Shown here in pieces: positions 27,062 through 35,721 of a stretch of DNA of 64,000 bases. The DNA lies in the NCBI RefSeq assembly GCF_020515695.1, contig NZ_JAIWJA010000001.1, positions 372,001 through 436,000 on the forward strand, in the 5' to 3' direction. This DNA comes from Pseudomonas sp. MWU16-30317. Lineage in GTDB: Bacteria; Pseudomonadota; Gammaproteobacteria; Pseudomonadales; Pseudomonadaceae. Made by a program: the position numbers and the translations under genes. Numbering within the stretch: the stretch's first letter is position 1; each line of letters begins with the position of its first letter. The notes under the pieces were generated by a model that saw nothing but the letters and a program-made list of their open reading frames with translations, searched no databases and was not told the origin of the DNA.

Positions 27062-27925
27062 TCAGCCGTCTGCGGGTTCGCCGCTGGAGGCACCGGGCCG
27101 TTCGCCTTCGAGCAATTGGCGCTTGCGCTCCACGCCCCAGCGATAGCCCGAGAGCCCGCCGTCACTGCGTACCACGCGGTGGCAGGGGATCGCCACGGCC
27201 AGCGTGTTGGCGCCGCAGGCCTGGGCCACTGCGCGGTAGGCGTTGGGTGCGCCGATCTGCGCGGCAATCTGCGCATAGCTGGCAGTGCTGCCCACCGGGA
27301 TGGTGCGCAGTGCCTGCCAGACGCGCTCCTGAAAGGCGGTGCCGCGGATATCCAGCGGCAGGTCGAGGCCCAGCGCCGGGGCCTCGATAAAGCCCACCAC
27401 CTGTGCAACCAACTGTTCGAAATCGCCGTCGCCACCGATGAACTCGGCATTGGCGAATTGCCGTTGGAGCTCTTGCAGCAGTTGATCGGGATCGTCGCCC
27501 AACAGGATGGCGCAGATACCCCGGTTGCTTTGCGCCACCAGAATCGAACCCAGTGAGCATTCACCCACGGCGAAGCGAATGCGGTTGTTGTGGCCGCGGC
27601 CGCGAAAGTCTGCGGGCTTCATGCCAAGCAGGCCAGTGGCGGCCTCGTAGAAGCGACCATTGGAGTTGAAGCCTGCGTCGTAGAAGGCCTCGGTGATCGA
27701 GCTGCCCTGAGTCAGCGCCGTGCGCAGCTTGCGTGCCCGGTGCGCAGCGCCATAGGCCTTGGGTGTGAGTCCGGTGGCGGCCTTGAACTGGCGATGAAAG
27801 TGGAACGCACTGAGCCCCACGGCGTCTGCCAGCTCGTTCAGGCTCGGCAGGGTGTCGGCCTGTTCGATCAGTTGGCAGGCGCGGGTGATGCGCTCGGCAT
27901 TCGGGGTGGTGGATGCGGGTTTCAT
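27062..27925 (-). CDS. AraC/O6-methylguanine-DNA methyltransferase fusion (Ada-like, no zinc domain)
   Basis: A 287-residue fusion. Residues 1-105 form an AraC helix-turn-helix pair (LADAVGLSAFHFHRQFKAATG, then an FYDAGF second helix). Residues 115-280 form the DNA alkyltransferase with acceptor Cys in the IPCHRVV motif and the RAVAQACGANTLAVA helix. The enzyme removes methyl groups from O6-methylguanine. Classical Ada has an extra N-terminal zinc domain that senses methylphosphotriesters. Its absence here means the usual methylation switch for transcription is missing, so the regulator half may act differently. Confidence 0.9.
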   Translation of the reverse strand: MKPASTTPNAERITRACQLIEQADTLPSLNELADAVGLSAFHFHRQFKAATGLTPKAYGAAHRARKLRTALTQGSSITEAFYDAGFNSNGRFYEAATGLLGMKPADFRGRGHNNRIRFAVGECSLGSILVAQSNRGICAILLGDDPDQLLQELQRQFANAEFIGGDGDFEQLVAQVVGFIEAPALGLDLPLDIRGTAFQERVWQALRTIPVGSTASYAQIAAQIGAPNAYRAVAQACGANTLAVAIPCHRVVRSDGGLSGYRWGVERKRQLLEGERPGASSGEPADG

Positions 27926-28001
27926 ATCGGACTCGACGTTCAGGCGATGAGCTCACTATAAAGCCCTGCGAGATCGATAAAACTCCGAGTCTTGCTCTTG
28001 G

Positions 28002-28094
28002 CCCTGTAGCGAGGGTCTCGCACTAGGAAGGGGCGGGTCAGCCTCCATGGTGGTTGTCTGGAAATCTGTCCAGAGTAAGCCCCTTCGCTACAGG
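28002..28094. repeat. Inverted repeat with CCCTGTAGCGAGGG-like arms
   Basis: CCCTGTAGCGAGGG at 28002-28015 is nearly complementary to CCCCTTCGCTACAGG at 28080-28094 (one mismatch inside the paired core). It lies between the start of the Ada-like gene and the end of pagL, both on the minus strand. It is the same dispersed family as the copy at 17616-17708. Confidence 0.65.
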
Positions 28095-28110
28095 CAATCG
28101 GTAGGGAAAA

Positions 28111-28641
28111 TCAGAAGTTCATGCTGTAGAACAGCGAGTACGACTCGATCCCCTCGTTAGGCTCACTGAGCCCGGCGTTGGAATAGTGAATGACGCGCAC
28201 GCCGACGCGGTGCACCTGGGCGATCTTCAGGCCCACCCCCAGGCGGTCCTCGAAGTTGAATGAGGAGCCCAGATCGCGACTGCCCACATGGGTGCCGCTG
28301 AAACCGGCGATGCCGACGCCGGCTTCGAGGTAGGGCACCACAGTGCCACCGCCAAACTCGTAGACGAACACCGGTGCAAAAGAAATCGACTGCCGCGCGC
28401 TGGTGTGTTCACCCGCTTCCCAGTAGGTGAAGCCCAGGTCCCAGTAACCGGTAAGGTGGCCCACCGAGGACTGCAGCCAGGTCTTGTCCCAATCCAGCCC
28501 CAGGCCGACTCGGTAGGTCATGTCGCTCTGACCGGTCATGCCGACTGCGCCGCTGATCGTGGCTGCCTGGGCGCTGCCGGCCATGGCTGCTACCAGACAC
28601 CCCATCGCACATTTGATTGCGAGACTACGCTTCAACCCCAT
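28111..28641 (-). CDS. pagL: Lipid A 3-O-deacylase PagL
   Basis: A 176-residue outer-membrane beta-barrel with a signal peptide ending at AGSAQA. PagL removes the 3-O acyl chain of lipid A. The catalytic His152 and Ser154 are in VIHYSNAGL near the C-terminus, and Glu166 in GIESYS can complete the triad. The chain ends in Phe (SMNF), as expected for barrel insertion. Its separate AT-rich upstream region (28660-28870) probably carries a regulated promoter, since pagL is often under PhoP or similar control; no PhoP box could be identified by eye. Confidence 0.9.
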   Translation of the reverse strand: MGLKRSLAIKCAMGCLVAAMAGSAQAATISGAVGMTGQSDMTYRVGLGLDWDKTWLQSSVGHLTGYWDLGFTYWEAGEHTSARQSISFAPVFVYEFGGGTVVPYLEAGVGIAGFSGTHVGSRDLGSSFNFEDRLGVGLKIAQVHRVGVRVIHYSNAGLSEPNEGIESYSLFYSMNF

Positions 28642-28878
28642 TTTTCAAGCTCCATCTGGTTTGTTTTTTTATGACGTACTGTCCAGGTTTCACCGTCGCT
28701 TGCACAACGCCTTGATAGAGGCCTCCAAAGGCGGCCCTCCAGGCTTTTGTAACATCAACTTTACAAGCCAGTGTTCGCTAATGACCTTAGGTCATTGCGC
28801 AAAGTTCTACAGATTCATTACGTTTTTTTCACCGATTTTTCAGATGCCATTCACGTCTGTCCTTTGGCATGTATGCCG

Positions 28879-29466
28879 CTAGCCACGGGGCGTGCGTCGC
28901 GGTCTGGACACGACCGATTCGATATTTTTGCGCCCGATCAGCAGCTTAGGCGAAGAGGTGGGCGCCAAGGCGGGTTCTGCGGTCAGCCATTTGTACATCA
29001 CCAGGCAATCCACGAACCCGTGTAGAGCGTGGCGATAGGCTTTGGGCAAGCGCCCGACCACCTCGAACCCGAGTTTCTGCCACAAGGCCACTGCCACTTC
29101 GTTGCTGGCGACCACCGAGTTGAACTGCATGGCCAAAAACCCGTTATCGCGCGCCAGCTGCTGGGAATGCTCGCACATCAGCCGTGCGACGCCTTTGCCA
29201 CGCGCCGCCTCGGTGACCATGTAGCCGCAGTTGCTGACATGGCTGCCGGGCCCGGCGGCATTGGCCTTGAGGTAGTAACTGCCAAGCAACTGGCCATCTG
29301 CCTCGGCCACCAGAGTGTGCAAGGGCAGTTCAAGCCACAGATAGCGGGCTTGCTCGAAGGTCAGGGCCGGGTCGTAGGCATAGGTTTGCCGGGCCTCGGC
29401 GACGGCCTGGAAGGTCGGCCAGAAGCGCTCGAAATCGGCGGCGGTCATGGGGCGGATGTCGATCAT
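28879..29466 (-). CDS. GNAT-family N-acetyltransferase
   Basis: A 195-residue GNAT enzyme. The acetyl-CoA loop is [18 protein letters not shown] (R/Q-x-x-G-x-G/A type), preceded by the SYYLKAN beta-strand and followed by [20 protein letters not shown], the typical C-terminal block. It transfers acetyl groups to an unknown amine or protein substrate. The start [12 protein letters not shown] is chosen as the conserved N-terminus; ATG 29484 is six codons upstream. It is divergent from sotB. Confidence 0.85.
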   Translation of the reverse strand: MIDIRPMTAADFERFWPTFQAVAEARQTYAYDPALTFEQARYLWLELPLHTLVAEADGQLLGSYYLKANAAGPGSHVSNCGYMVTEAARGKGVARLMCEHSQQLARDNGFLAMQFNSVVASNEVAVALWQKLGFEVVGRLPKAYRHALHGFVDCLVMYKWLTAEPALAPTSSPKLLIGRKNIESVVSRPRRTPRG

Positions 29467-29829
29467 AAAGTCCTCGGAGGGCAAGCTGCGCAGCAGTCTA
29501 GCAGCCTGTCTGGGCTATTGCCCGGGGTGGCGCGGCAGCAGCGCATGCGGCAACCGGTCGCAACCGTTTGGCGCCAAACGGCCGATCCTCACCCAGGGGA
29601 TTATTGTCCCGTGCCCGGCACCGGCGTAGAATGCCCTGCATCTGGCCGTACCTCTCGTACCGAAAAAACCATACCGATAAAAATTCTGCTCATTGCTGCT
29701 TCGTTCAAGGGATTCCCTTCGAGCGGGGTTTTCGTGCGTGGATTTTCTGTAGGGGCGGGTTTACCGGTTCTTGCGTGCAGCTCACGGCCGTTGCGGGCGC
29801 AAGGCACCATGAGGTTTGACGGACACTCG
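29467..29829. other. Divergent intergenic region before sotB
   Basis: About 360 bases between the GNAT gene and sotB without a supported gene. It contains the 18-bp perfect palindrome annotated separately and an A-rich stretch (29660-29695) that may be the sotB promoter core. The 5' leader of sotB would be long (well over 100 bases). Confidence 0.5.
29564..29581. promoter_or_regulatory. 18-bp perfect palindrome upstream of sotB and the GNAT gene
   Basis: CCGTTTGGCGCCAAACGG reads the same on both strands. It lies about 100 bases upstream of the acetyltransferase start and 250 bases upstream of sotB, in the only divergent space they share. No T-run follows, so a terminator role is unlikely, and a dimeric regulator site is the natural reading. 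No regulator gene is adjacent. Confidence 0.5.
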
Positions 29830-31026
29830 ATGAATACATCCACGAGCACTCAGGCTGGCAGCTGGTTGAGCGTTATCGCTCTGGCTCTTGCCGCCTTCAT
29901 CTTCAATACCACCGAATTCGTGCCGGTCGGCCTGTTGAGCGCGATCGGCCACAGCTTTTCGATGACCACTGCCCAGGTCGGGCTGATGCTCACGGTGTAT
30001 GCGTGGGTGGTGACCTTGCTGTCGTTGCCGATGATGCTGCTGACCCGCAATATCGAACGGCGCACCTTGCTGGTAGCCGTATTTGTGGTGTTTATCGCCA
30101 GCCACATTCTGTCCGGCATGGCCAACAGCTTTGCTGTGTTGCTGATCAGCCGCATCGGTATCGCCGTTGCCCACGCGGTGTTCTGGTCGATCACCGCGTC
30201 GCTGGCGGTGCGTGTAGCGCCGGCGGGCAAACAAGTGCAGGCGCTGGGGCTGCTGGCCACTGGCACGTCGCTGGCGATGGTGCTGGGCATCCCGATCGGG
30301 CGTATCGTCGGTGAAGCGCTGGGCTGGCGCACGACCTTCCTGGCGATCGCCGGGGTGGCGGCGCTGACCGTGCTGTGGCTGGCCAAGACGCTGCCGTTGC
30401 TGCCGAGCCAGAACTCGGGTTCGCTGCGCAGCTTGCCGATTCTGTTCAAGCGCCCGGCGCTGGTGTCGCTGTATGTGCTGACGGCGTTGGTGGTCACTGC
30501 GCACTTTACGGCCTACAGCTATATCGAACCCTTCGCGCAAGGGGTGGCGCGCTTGAGCGGCGACATGACCACCGTGCTGTTGCTGTTGTTTGGCGGCGCC
30601 GGAGTCATCGGTTCGCTGTTGTTCAGCCTGTACAGCAGCCGCTTCCCGCGGGGCTTTTTGATCGCTTCGGTGGCGGTGCTGGGGCTGTGCCTGATGTTGC
30701 TGTTGCCGTTCTCTCTGAACGCTTCGCACCTGGGCGCCTTGAGTGTGATCTGGGGCGCGGCGATCATGTGCTTCGGCCTGGTGATGCAGTCCAAGGTCAT
30801 CAGCCTGGCGCCGGATGCCACCGACGTGGCCATGGCCTTGCATTCCGGGATCTACAACATCGGTATCGGCGGTGGTGCGCTGCTGGGCAGCGTGGTGATG
30901 AGTCAGCTGGGCACATCGAACATCGGGCTGGTGGGCGGCATGCTGGCGGTCAGTGGCTTGTTGGTGTGCTGCTTCACGACCTATCGGTTCGCCAAGCCAG
31001 AAAATTCAGATGCTCTGGAGGATTGA
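29830..31026 (+). CDS. sotB: SotB-type MFS sugar/arabinose efflux transporter
   Basis: A 398-residue, twelve-helix MFS protein. Helix 1 with [17 protein letters not shown] is the hallmark of the SotB/YdeA group, which exports arabinose, IPTG-like sugars and some drugs. The loop after helix 2 ([15 protein letters not shown]) and [15 protein letters not shown] in the middle also match. The start [13 protein letters not shown] is chosen by similarity to the E. coli protein; ATG 29809, seven codons upstream, has a nearer AAGG and is an alternative. It appears to be monocistronic, ending before a strong hairpin. Confidence 0.88.
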   Translation: MNTSTSTQAGSWLSVIALALAAFIFNTTEFVPVGLLSAIGHSFSMTTAQVGLMLTVYAWVVTLLSLPMMLLTRNIERRTLLVAVFVVFIASHILSGMANSFAVLLISRIGIAVAHAVFWSITASLAVRVAPAGKQVQALGLLATGTSLAMVLGIPIGRIVGEALGWRTTFLAIAGVAALTVLWLAKTLPLLPSQNSGSLRSLPILFKRPALVSLYVLTALVVTAHFTAYSYIEPFAQGVARLSGDMTTVLLLLFGGAGVIGSLLFSLYSSRFPRGFLIASVAVLGLCLMLLLPFSLNASHLGALSVIWGAAIMCFGLVMQSKVISLAPDATDVAMALHSGIYNIGIGGGALLGSVVMSQLGTSNIGLVGGMLAVSGLLVCCFTTYRFAKPENSDALED

Positions 31027-31057
31027 ACTGACACACTGAACGCTTGCAGCTTGCAGC

Positions 31058-31086
31058 TGTGGGAGCGGGTGTAGCCCGCTCCCACA
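31058..31086. terminator. Perfect 12-bp hairpin between convergent genes
   Basis: TGTGGGAGCGGG (31058-31069) pairs exactly with CCCGCTCCCACA (31075-31086) around a five-base loop. It lies between the ends of sotB and ppnN. There is no T-run, so it is a REP-like stem that can act as a bidirectional 3' end or mRNA stabiliser rather than a classic intrinsic terminator. Confidence 0.65.
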
Positions 31087-31089
31087 AGG

Positions 31090-32463
31090 TCAGGTCACTA
31101 CGCGGTAGCACGGCTCGTACGCCGCGCCACCAGGCAGCTTCATCCGGTGTTGCGCCACGAACGCCTGCAGCAGTTTGTCCAGCGGCTGCATGATCGAGGC
31201 ATCGCCGTGGATCTCGTAGGGGCCATGCTCCTCGATCAGGCGAATGCCCTTGTCCTTGACGTTGCCGGCCACGATCCCGGAAAACGCCCGGCGCAGGTTG
31301 GCGGCCAGTTCATGGGCCGGCAGGTCCTTGCGCAATTGCAGGCTGGCCATGTTGGCGTGGGTCGGATCGAACGGCCGCTGGAAGCTCTCCTCGATGCGCA
31401 ATAGCCAGTTGAAATGGAAGGCGTCGTTGCGCTCGCGGCGGAACAGCCGCACATCCTTCAGGCCCGAGGCCATCTGCCGCGCAACTTCGACTGGATCGTC
31501 AATGATGATCTGGTAATGCTTGTGCGCCGCTTCACCCAGGGTAGCGCCGACGAAGGCGTGCAGTTGTTCGAGATACGGCGCCGCGCTTTTCGGCCCGGTG
31601 AGGATGACCGGGAAGGGCAGGTCGTGGTTGTCCGGGTGCATGAGGATGCCCAGCAGGTAGAGAAATTCCTCCGCCGTACCGGCGCCGCCCGGGAAGATGA
31701 TGATGCCGTGGCCGACGCGCACGAAGGCTTCGAGGCGTTTTTCGATGTCCGGCAGGATCACTAGCTCGTTGACGATCGGGTTGGGCGCTTCGGCGGCGAT
31801 GATGCCGGGTTCGGTCAGCCCCAGATAGCGGCCGCCTTCCAGGCGCTGCTTGGCATGGGCGATGGTGGCGCCCTTCATCGGGCCTTTCATCACGCCAGGG
31901 CCGCAGCCAGTGCAGATGTCGAGCTTGCGCAGGCCCAGCTCGTGACCGACGCGCTTGGTGTATTTGTACTCGTCCGAGTTGATCGAGTGACCGCCCCAGC
32001 ACACCACCATCTTGGGCTCTACGCCGGCGCGCAGGGTGCGAGCGTTGCGCAGCAAATGGAACACGTAGTCGGTGATGCCCTGGGAGTTGCTGAGGTCGAT
32101 GCGTTGGCTTTCGAGCTCGCTTTCGGTGTAGACGATGTCGCGCAGGGCACTGAAGAGCATTTCACGGGTGCTGGCGATCATCTCCCCATCGACGAAAGCG
32201 TCGGCGGGCGCGTTCAGCAGTTCGAGGCGTACGCCGCGGTCCTGCTGGTGGATGCGGACTTCGAAGTTCTTGTAGGCTTCGAGGATGGTCTTGGCGTTGT
32301 CGACATGGGCGCCGGTATTGAGGATGGCCAGGGCGCACTGGCGAAAAAGGGTGTAGGTGCTGCCCGAACCGGCAGCGCTGAGCTGCTGCACTTCGCGTTG
32401 GGACAGGGTCTCCAGGCTGCCCCTGGGGCTGACCGAGGCGTTGATGACGTGTCTTTGAGCCAT
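31090..32463 (-). CDS. ppnN: Pyrimidine/purine nucleotide 5'-monophosphate nucleosidase PpnN
   Basis: A 457-residue LOG-family protein. The central Rossmann-like domain has the family motif FPGGAGTAEEFLYL and the CTGCGPGVMKGPMKGA block, flanked by N- and C-terminal domains as in E. coli PpnN (YgdH, about 454 residues). The enzyme splits nucleotide monophosphates into base and ribose 5-phosphate and is stimulated by (p)ppGpp in E. coli. The start MAQRHVINASVSP follows an AAGGAA site and matches the family N-terminus. It is monocistronic. Confidence 0.92.
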   Translation of the reverse strand: MAQRHVINASVSPRGSLETLSQREVQQLSAAGSGSTYTLFRQCALAILNTGAHVDNAKTILEAYKNFEVRIHQQDRGVRLELLNAPADAFVDGEMIASTREMLFSALRDIVYTESELESQRIDLSNSQGITDYVFHLLRNARTLRAGVEPKMVVCWGGHSINSDEYKYTKRVGHELGLRKLDICTGCGPGVMKGPMKGATIAHAKQRLEGGRYLGLTEPGIIAAEAPNPIVNELVILPDIEKRLEAFVRVGHGIIIFPGGAGTAEEFLYLLGILMHPDNHDLPFPVILTGPKSAAPYLEQLHAFVGATLGEAAHKHYQIIIDDPVEVARQMASGLKDVRLFRRERNDAFHFNWLLRIEESFQRPFDPTHANMASLQLRKDLPAHELAANLRRAFSGIVAGNVKDKGIRLIEEHGPYEIHGDASIMQPLDKLLQAFVAQHRMKLPGGAAYEPCYRVVT

Positions 32464-32704
32464 ACTCTGGTTCCTTGAATCGACAGCTGCAGGCCACTGC
32501 GGCCCGCAAGCATCAGGCGGTGTTGCGGTTGGACGCGACGCAAGCATTTCCTTATGGGTAATAAGCGGTTAGCGATTTATTTGACCCTAGCATAACCAAA
32601 ACGTCAGAGCAGCTGTCGAGGAAAATTGGCGGGCAGGTTTCATCTCTTGAATTAGCGGTGATGCGGCTGGCCCGCGAAGGGCCCCTCCCAGCCGATACAC
32701 AGCA

Positions 32705-33646
32705 TCAGCCCCCAAACTGCCCATACTCGGCGCGCTTGCGGCCATTGTGCTTGGCCAGATACAGCAACTCGTCGACCTTCTCGACAAAACTCAGCGCGTG
32801 GGCCTGCTGCCCCGGGATCATGGTCCCCACCCCGAGGCTGACCGTCAGCCAGTTCGATACCTGCGAGCGTTCGTGAGGGATCTGCGCCTGGCGAATCAAC
32901 TGCTGGCACTTGTTGGCCACTTCGCGGGCCGAGGCGGCATCGGTCTCGGGCAGTACCCAGATGAATTCCTCACCGCCCATGCGGGCGATGAAATCCAGCG
33001 GTCGATTGGCCGCCAGGCTGAGGCTCTGGGCGACGCGCTTGAGGCATTCGTCACCCTTCATGTGGCCGTAGCAGTCGTTGTACTGCTTGAAGTAATCGAT
33101 GTCCGCGAGAATCAGCGAAATCGGCTTCTGGCTGCGTTGCGCCTGGGCCCATTCGCGCTCCAGCACCTTGTCGAGCATGCGCCGGTTGGCGATGCCGGTC
33201 AGACCATCGCTGAAGGAGAATTCCTCCAGTTGTTTTTGCAGCTGGAGCAGATGCTCCTCGGTGGCCTTGCGCTCGCTGATATCGAACATGAAACCCACCA
33301 AGGCCTCGACCTTGCCGTCCTTGCGGATCACGTGGACCACGTCGCGGATCCAGACATACCCGCCGTCCTTGGTCAGCGCTCGATAGTCGGCCTCATGATC
33401 GACCCCGGCCTGGGACTGCGTCACGCAGAACTCCACCACATAATCGCGATCATCCGGGTGCATGCGCTCGACCCAGTCGTTGATGCCCACCCAGCTTTGT
33501 GGCGTCCAGCCCAGCAGCGCCTCGATCTGCGGGCCGACGTAGGTAAAGGTCATGGTGTCCCAGTCGATGCGCCAAGGGATGGCCTTGGTGGATTCGAGCA
33601 GGGTCTTGTAGACGTCGCTTTCAGGTTCGAGAGGGAAGTTGGGCAT
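32705..33646 (-). CDS. PAS-GGDEF diguanylate cyclase
   Basis: A 313-residue soluble protein. A PAS_3/PAC sensor module fills residues 15-140 (YVGPQIEALLGW, then GGYVWIRDVVHVIRKDGK), followed by a short coiled linker and a GGDEF domain. The active-site motif is GGEEF, the substrate/metal Asp is in LILADIDYFK, and an RPLD inhibitory I-site sits five residues before GGEEF. It should make cyclic-di-GMP and be product-inhibited. No clear ribosome site precedes the ATG at 33646; ATG 33688 is an alternative start. Confidence 0.92.
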   Translation of the reverse strand: MPNFPLEPESDVYKTLLESTKAIPWRIDWDTMTFTYVGPQIEALLGWTPQSWVGINDWVERMHPDDRDYVVEFCVTQSQAGVDHEADYRALTKDGGYVWIRDVVHVIRKDGKVEALVGFMFDISERKATEEHLLQLQKQLEEFSFSDGLTGIANRRMLDKVLEREWAQAQRSQKPISLILADIDYFKQYNDCYGHMKGDECLKRVAQSLSLAANRPLDFIARMGGEEFIWVLPETDAASAREVANKCQQLIRQAQIPHERSQVSNWLTVSLGVGTMIPGQQAHALSFVEKVDELLYLAKHNGRKRAEYGQFGG

Positions 33647-33887
33647 GGGGAGGCTTCGAATAAAGAGATGGGCGGTGCTCGATAGCATGTTGCCACTAGC
33701 GCGGATTTGCGCAAGGCCCGTGCGTGGCAACGGACGAACGGCCAGGCGCGCAGCTCGCGCCGATGAAAGTTGCTCATGTGGCCACGCACCTGCTGAAACC
33801 GGCGTCCGAATGCAGTATTGTTACAGCCATTGTCAATAATCAGCGGCCTGAAAGGTTCAGGCGGTCGTTCAAAGCGTAGAGGGTGTC

Positions 33888-34907
33888 ATGGGTCACGAAA
33901 GCCTTAACTGGGACAAACTGGGGTTCGATTACATCAAGACCGATTTGCGCTATTTGTCTAACTGGAAGGACGGTGACTGGCAGCCAGGCACCCTGACCGA
34001 AGACAATGTGCTGCACATCAGCGAAGGTTCCACCGCCCTGCATTACGGCCAGCAGTGCTTTGAAGGCCTCAAGGCCTATCGCTGCAAGGACGGTTCGATC
34101 AACCTGTTCCGCCCGGATCAGAACGCCTTGCGCATGGCGCGCAGCTGCCATCGCACGTTGATGCCGCACGTGCCGACCGAGATGTTCATCGATGCCTGCA
34201 AGCAGGTGGTCAAGGCCAACGAACGCTTCATCCCGCCCTATGGCAGCGGTGGCGCCCTGTACCTGCGCCCGTTCGTGATCGGCGTGGGCGACAACATCGG
34301 CGTGCGTACCGCCCCTGAATTCATCTTCTCGGTGTTCTGCATCCCGGTCGGCCCTTACTTCAAGGGCGGCATGAAGCCGCACAACTTCCAGATCTCCAGC
34401 TACGACCGTGCAGCCCCCAACGGCACCGGTGCCGCCAAGGTGGGTGGCAACTACGCCGCCAGCCTGCAACCGGGTGCGGCTGCCAAGAGCGCCGGCTTTG
34501 CCGATTGCATCTACCTCGATCCGCAAACCCACACCAAGATCGAAGAGGTCGGTTCGGCCAACTTCTTCGGCATCACCGCCAACAACGAGTTCGTCACGCC
34601 GAAATCGCCGTCGGTGTTGCCGGGCATCACCCGCCTGTCGCTGATCGAGCTGGCGCAAACGCGCCTGGGCCTGACCGTGATCGAAGGGGACGTGTTCATC
34701 GACAAGATCGACCAGTTCGTCGAAGCTGGCGCGTGCGGCACCGCCGCGGTGATCTCGCCGATCGGCGGTATCGAATACGACGGCAAGATGCACGTGTTCT
34801 ACAGCGAGACCGAAGTCGGCCCGGTGACCCAGCGTCTGTACAACGAGCTGACCGGCGTGCAGGCCGGTGACATCGAAGGCCCGGCGGGCTGGATCGTCAA
34901 GGTGTAA
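33888..34907 (+). CDS. ilvE: Branched-chain amino acid aminotransferase
   Basis: A 339-residue fold-type IV PLP aminotransferase of the eukaryote-like/long bacterial BCAT subgroup. The PLP lysine is in TGAAKVGGNYAAS, the substrate loop in ALHYGQQCFEGLKAYR and the phosphate-binding region in IEEVGSANFFGI. It carries out the last step of leucine, isoleucine and valine synthesis and the first of their breakdown. A GAGGG site precedes the ATG, and an excellent intrinsic terminator follows, so it is transcribed alone. Confidence 0.94.
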   Translation: MGHESLNWDKLGFDYIKTDLRYLSNWKDGDWQPGTLTEDNVLHISEGSTALHYGQQCFEGLKAYRCKDGSINLFRPDQNALRMARSCHRTLMPHVPTEMFIDACKQVVKANERFIPPYGSGGALYLRPFVIGVGDNIGVRTAPEFIFSVFCIPVGPYFKGGMKPHNFQISSYDRAAPNGTGAAKVGGNYAASLQPGAAAKSAGFADCIYLDPQTHTKIEEVGSANFFGITANNEFVTPKSPSVLPGITRLSLIELAQTRLGLTVIEGDVFIDKIDQFVEAGACGTAAVISPIGGIEYDGKMHVFYSETEVGPVTQRLYNELTGVQAGDIEGPAGWIVKV

Positions 34908-34927
34908 CACCCAACTGCAGGACGACG

Positions 34928-34963
34928 ACCCATCCACGGCGCAAGCGGTGGATGGGTTTTTTT
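34928..34963 (+). terminator. Rho-independent terminator of ilvE
   Basis: ACCCATCCAC (34928-34937) pairs perfectly with GTGGATGGGT (34948-34957) around a ten-base loop, followed directly by a run of T to 34963. It lies 21 bases after the ilvE stop. It could also act in reverse for the convergent methyltransferase gene, since that strand also ends nearby. Confidence 0.93.
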
Positions 34964-34988
34964 ATGGCAGGCTCGTTATCGCAGCGGT

Positions 34989-35579
34989 TCATCCGCGCTT
35001 GCGAATGATCATGCGCTGGATGCGCTTGCCGGACGCTTCGCTCAGGTCTTCGCGATCCAGCAGCACCCGGTGGCCGAGGCATTCCTGGAGGATCAGCGAT
35101 TTATCGAAGGCCGAATACAGGCGACGATGCTGATCGCGCTTGGCGCTGCCTTTCATCACGCGCCAACTGATATAGAGCACGCCGCCCGGCACCAGCAGGT
35201 CGAGCATGCGCGCCACCGAGGGGCGGATCAGGCGCAGGTCAAGGTGCATGATCACCGACTCGCAGAGGATGTTCTGGAAGCGTTCGCTGACAATGTTGGC
35301 CAGATCCGGCAACGAGGACAGCTCGAAGCGCAGGTTCGGGTAGCGATAGCGGGCGTGGTCGAGCAACAGGTCGCTGGCGTCATAACCCACGGTGTCGAAA
35401 CCGGCGTTGTTGAGCCATGCCACATCACGCCCGGCGCCGCAGCCGATATCGGCAGTGAGGCCAGGAGTGAAGAAGGTGTTCAGCAGGGTGTAGAGATCGC
35501 TGGGTTGCGGTTGCTCGTGCCAGTGCTGGGCGAAGGGCTTGGCGTAGACGTTATACGCGTTGAGGGTGTCGACATCCAT
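34989..35579 (-). CDS. Class I SAM-dependent methyltransferase
   Basis: A 196-residue methyltransferase. The SAM-binding motif I is TADIGCGAGRDVAWL, motif II contains the VGYDASDLLL acidic turn, and the ESVIMHLDL and VPGGVLYISWRV blocks follow. It resembles small-molecule methyltransferases of the Methyltransf_11/25 group. The substrate is unknown. It converges on ilvE and shares no operon. Confidence 0.85.
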   Translation of the reverse strand: MDVDTLNAYNVYAKPFAQHWHEQPQPSDLYTLLNTFFTPGLTADIGCGAGRDVAWLNNAGFDTVGYDASDLLLDHARYRYPNLRFELSSLPDLANIVSERFQNILCESVIMHLDLRLIRPSVARMLDLLVPGGVLYISWRVMKGSAKRDQHRRLYSAFDKSLILQECLGHRVLLDREDLSEASGKRIQRMIIRKRG

Positions 35580-35721
35580 GGCACATCTCCAAACAGGCTT
35601 TGGACTAAAGCCTGTTGCTGAATGTGCCAGTATTCCCCCGGCGACTGCAAGGGGGATTCGGGTTTCAGCTTTGATACTCGAGTGTTCTCAAGGGGGCATT
35701 TGCATCGATACACAACGCGCC

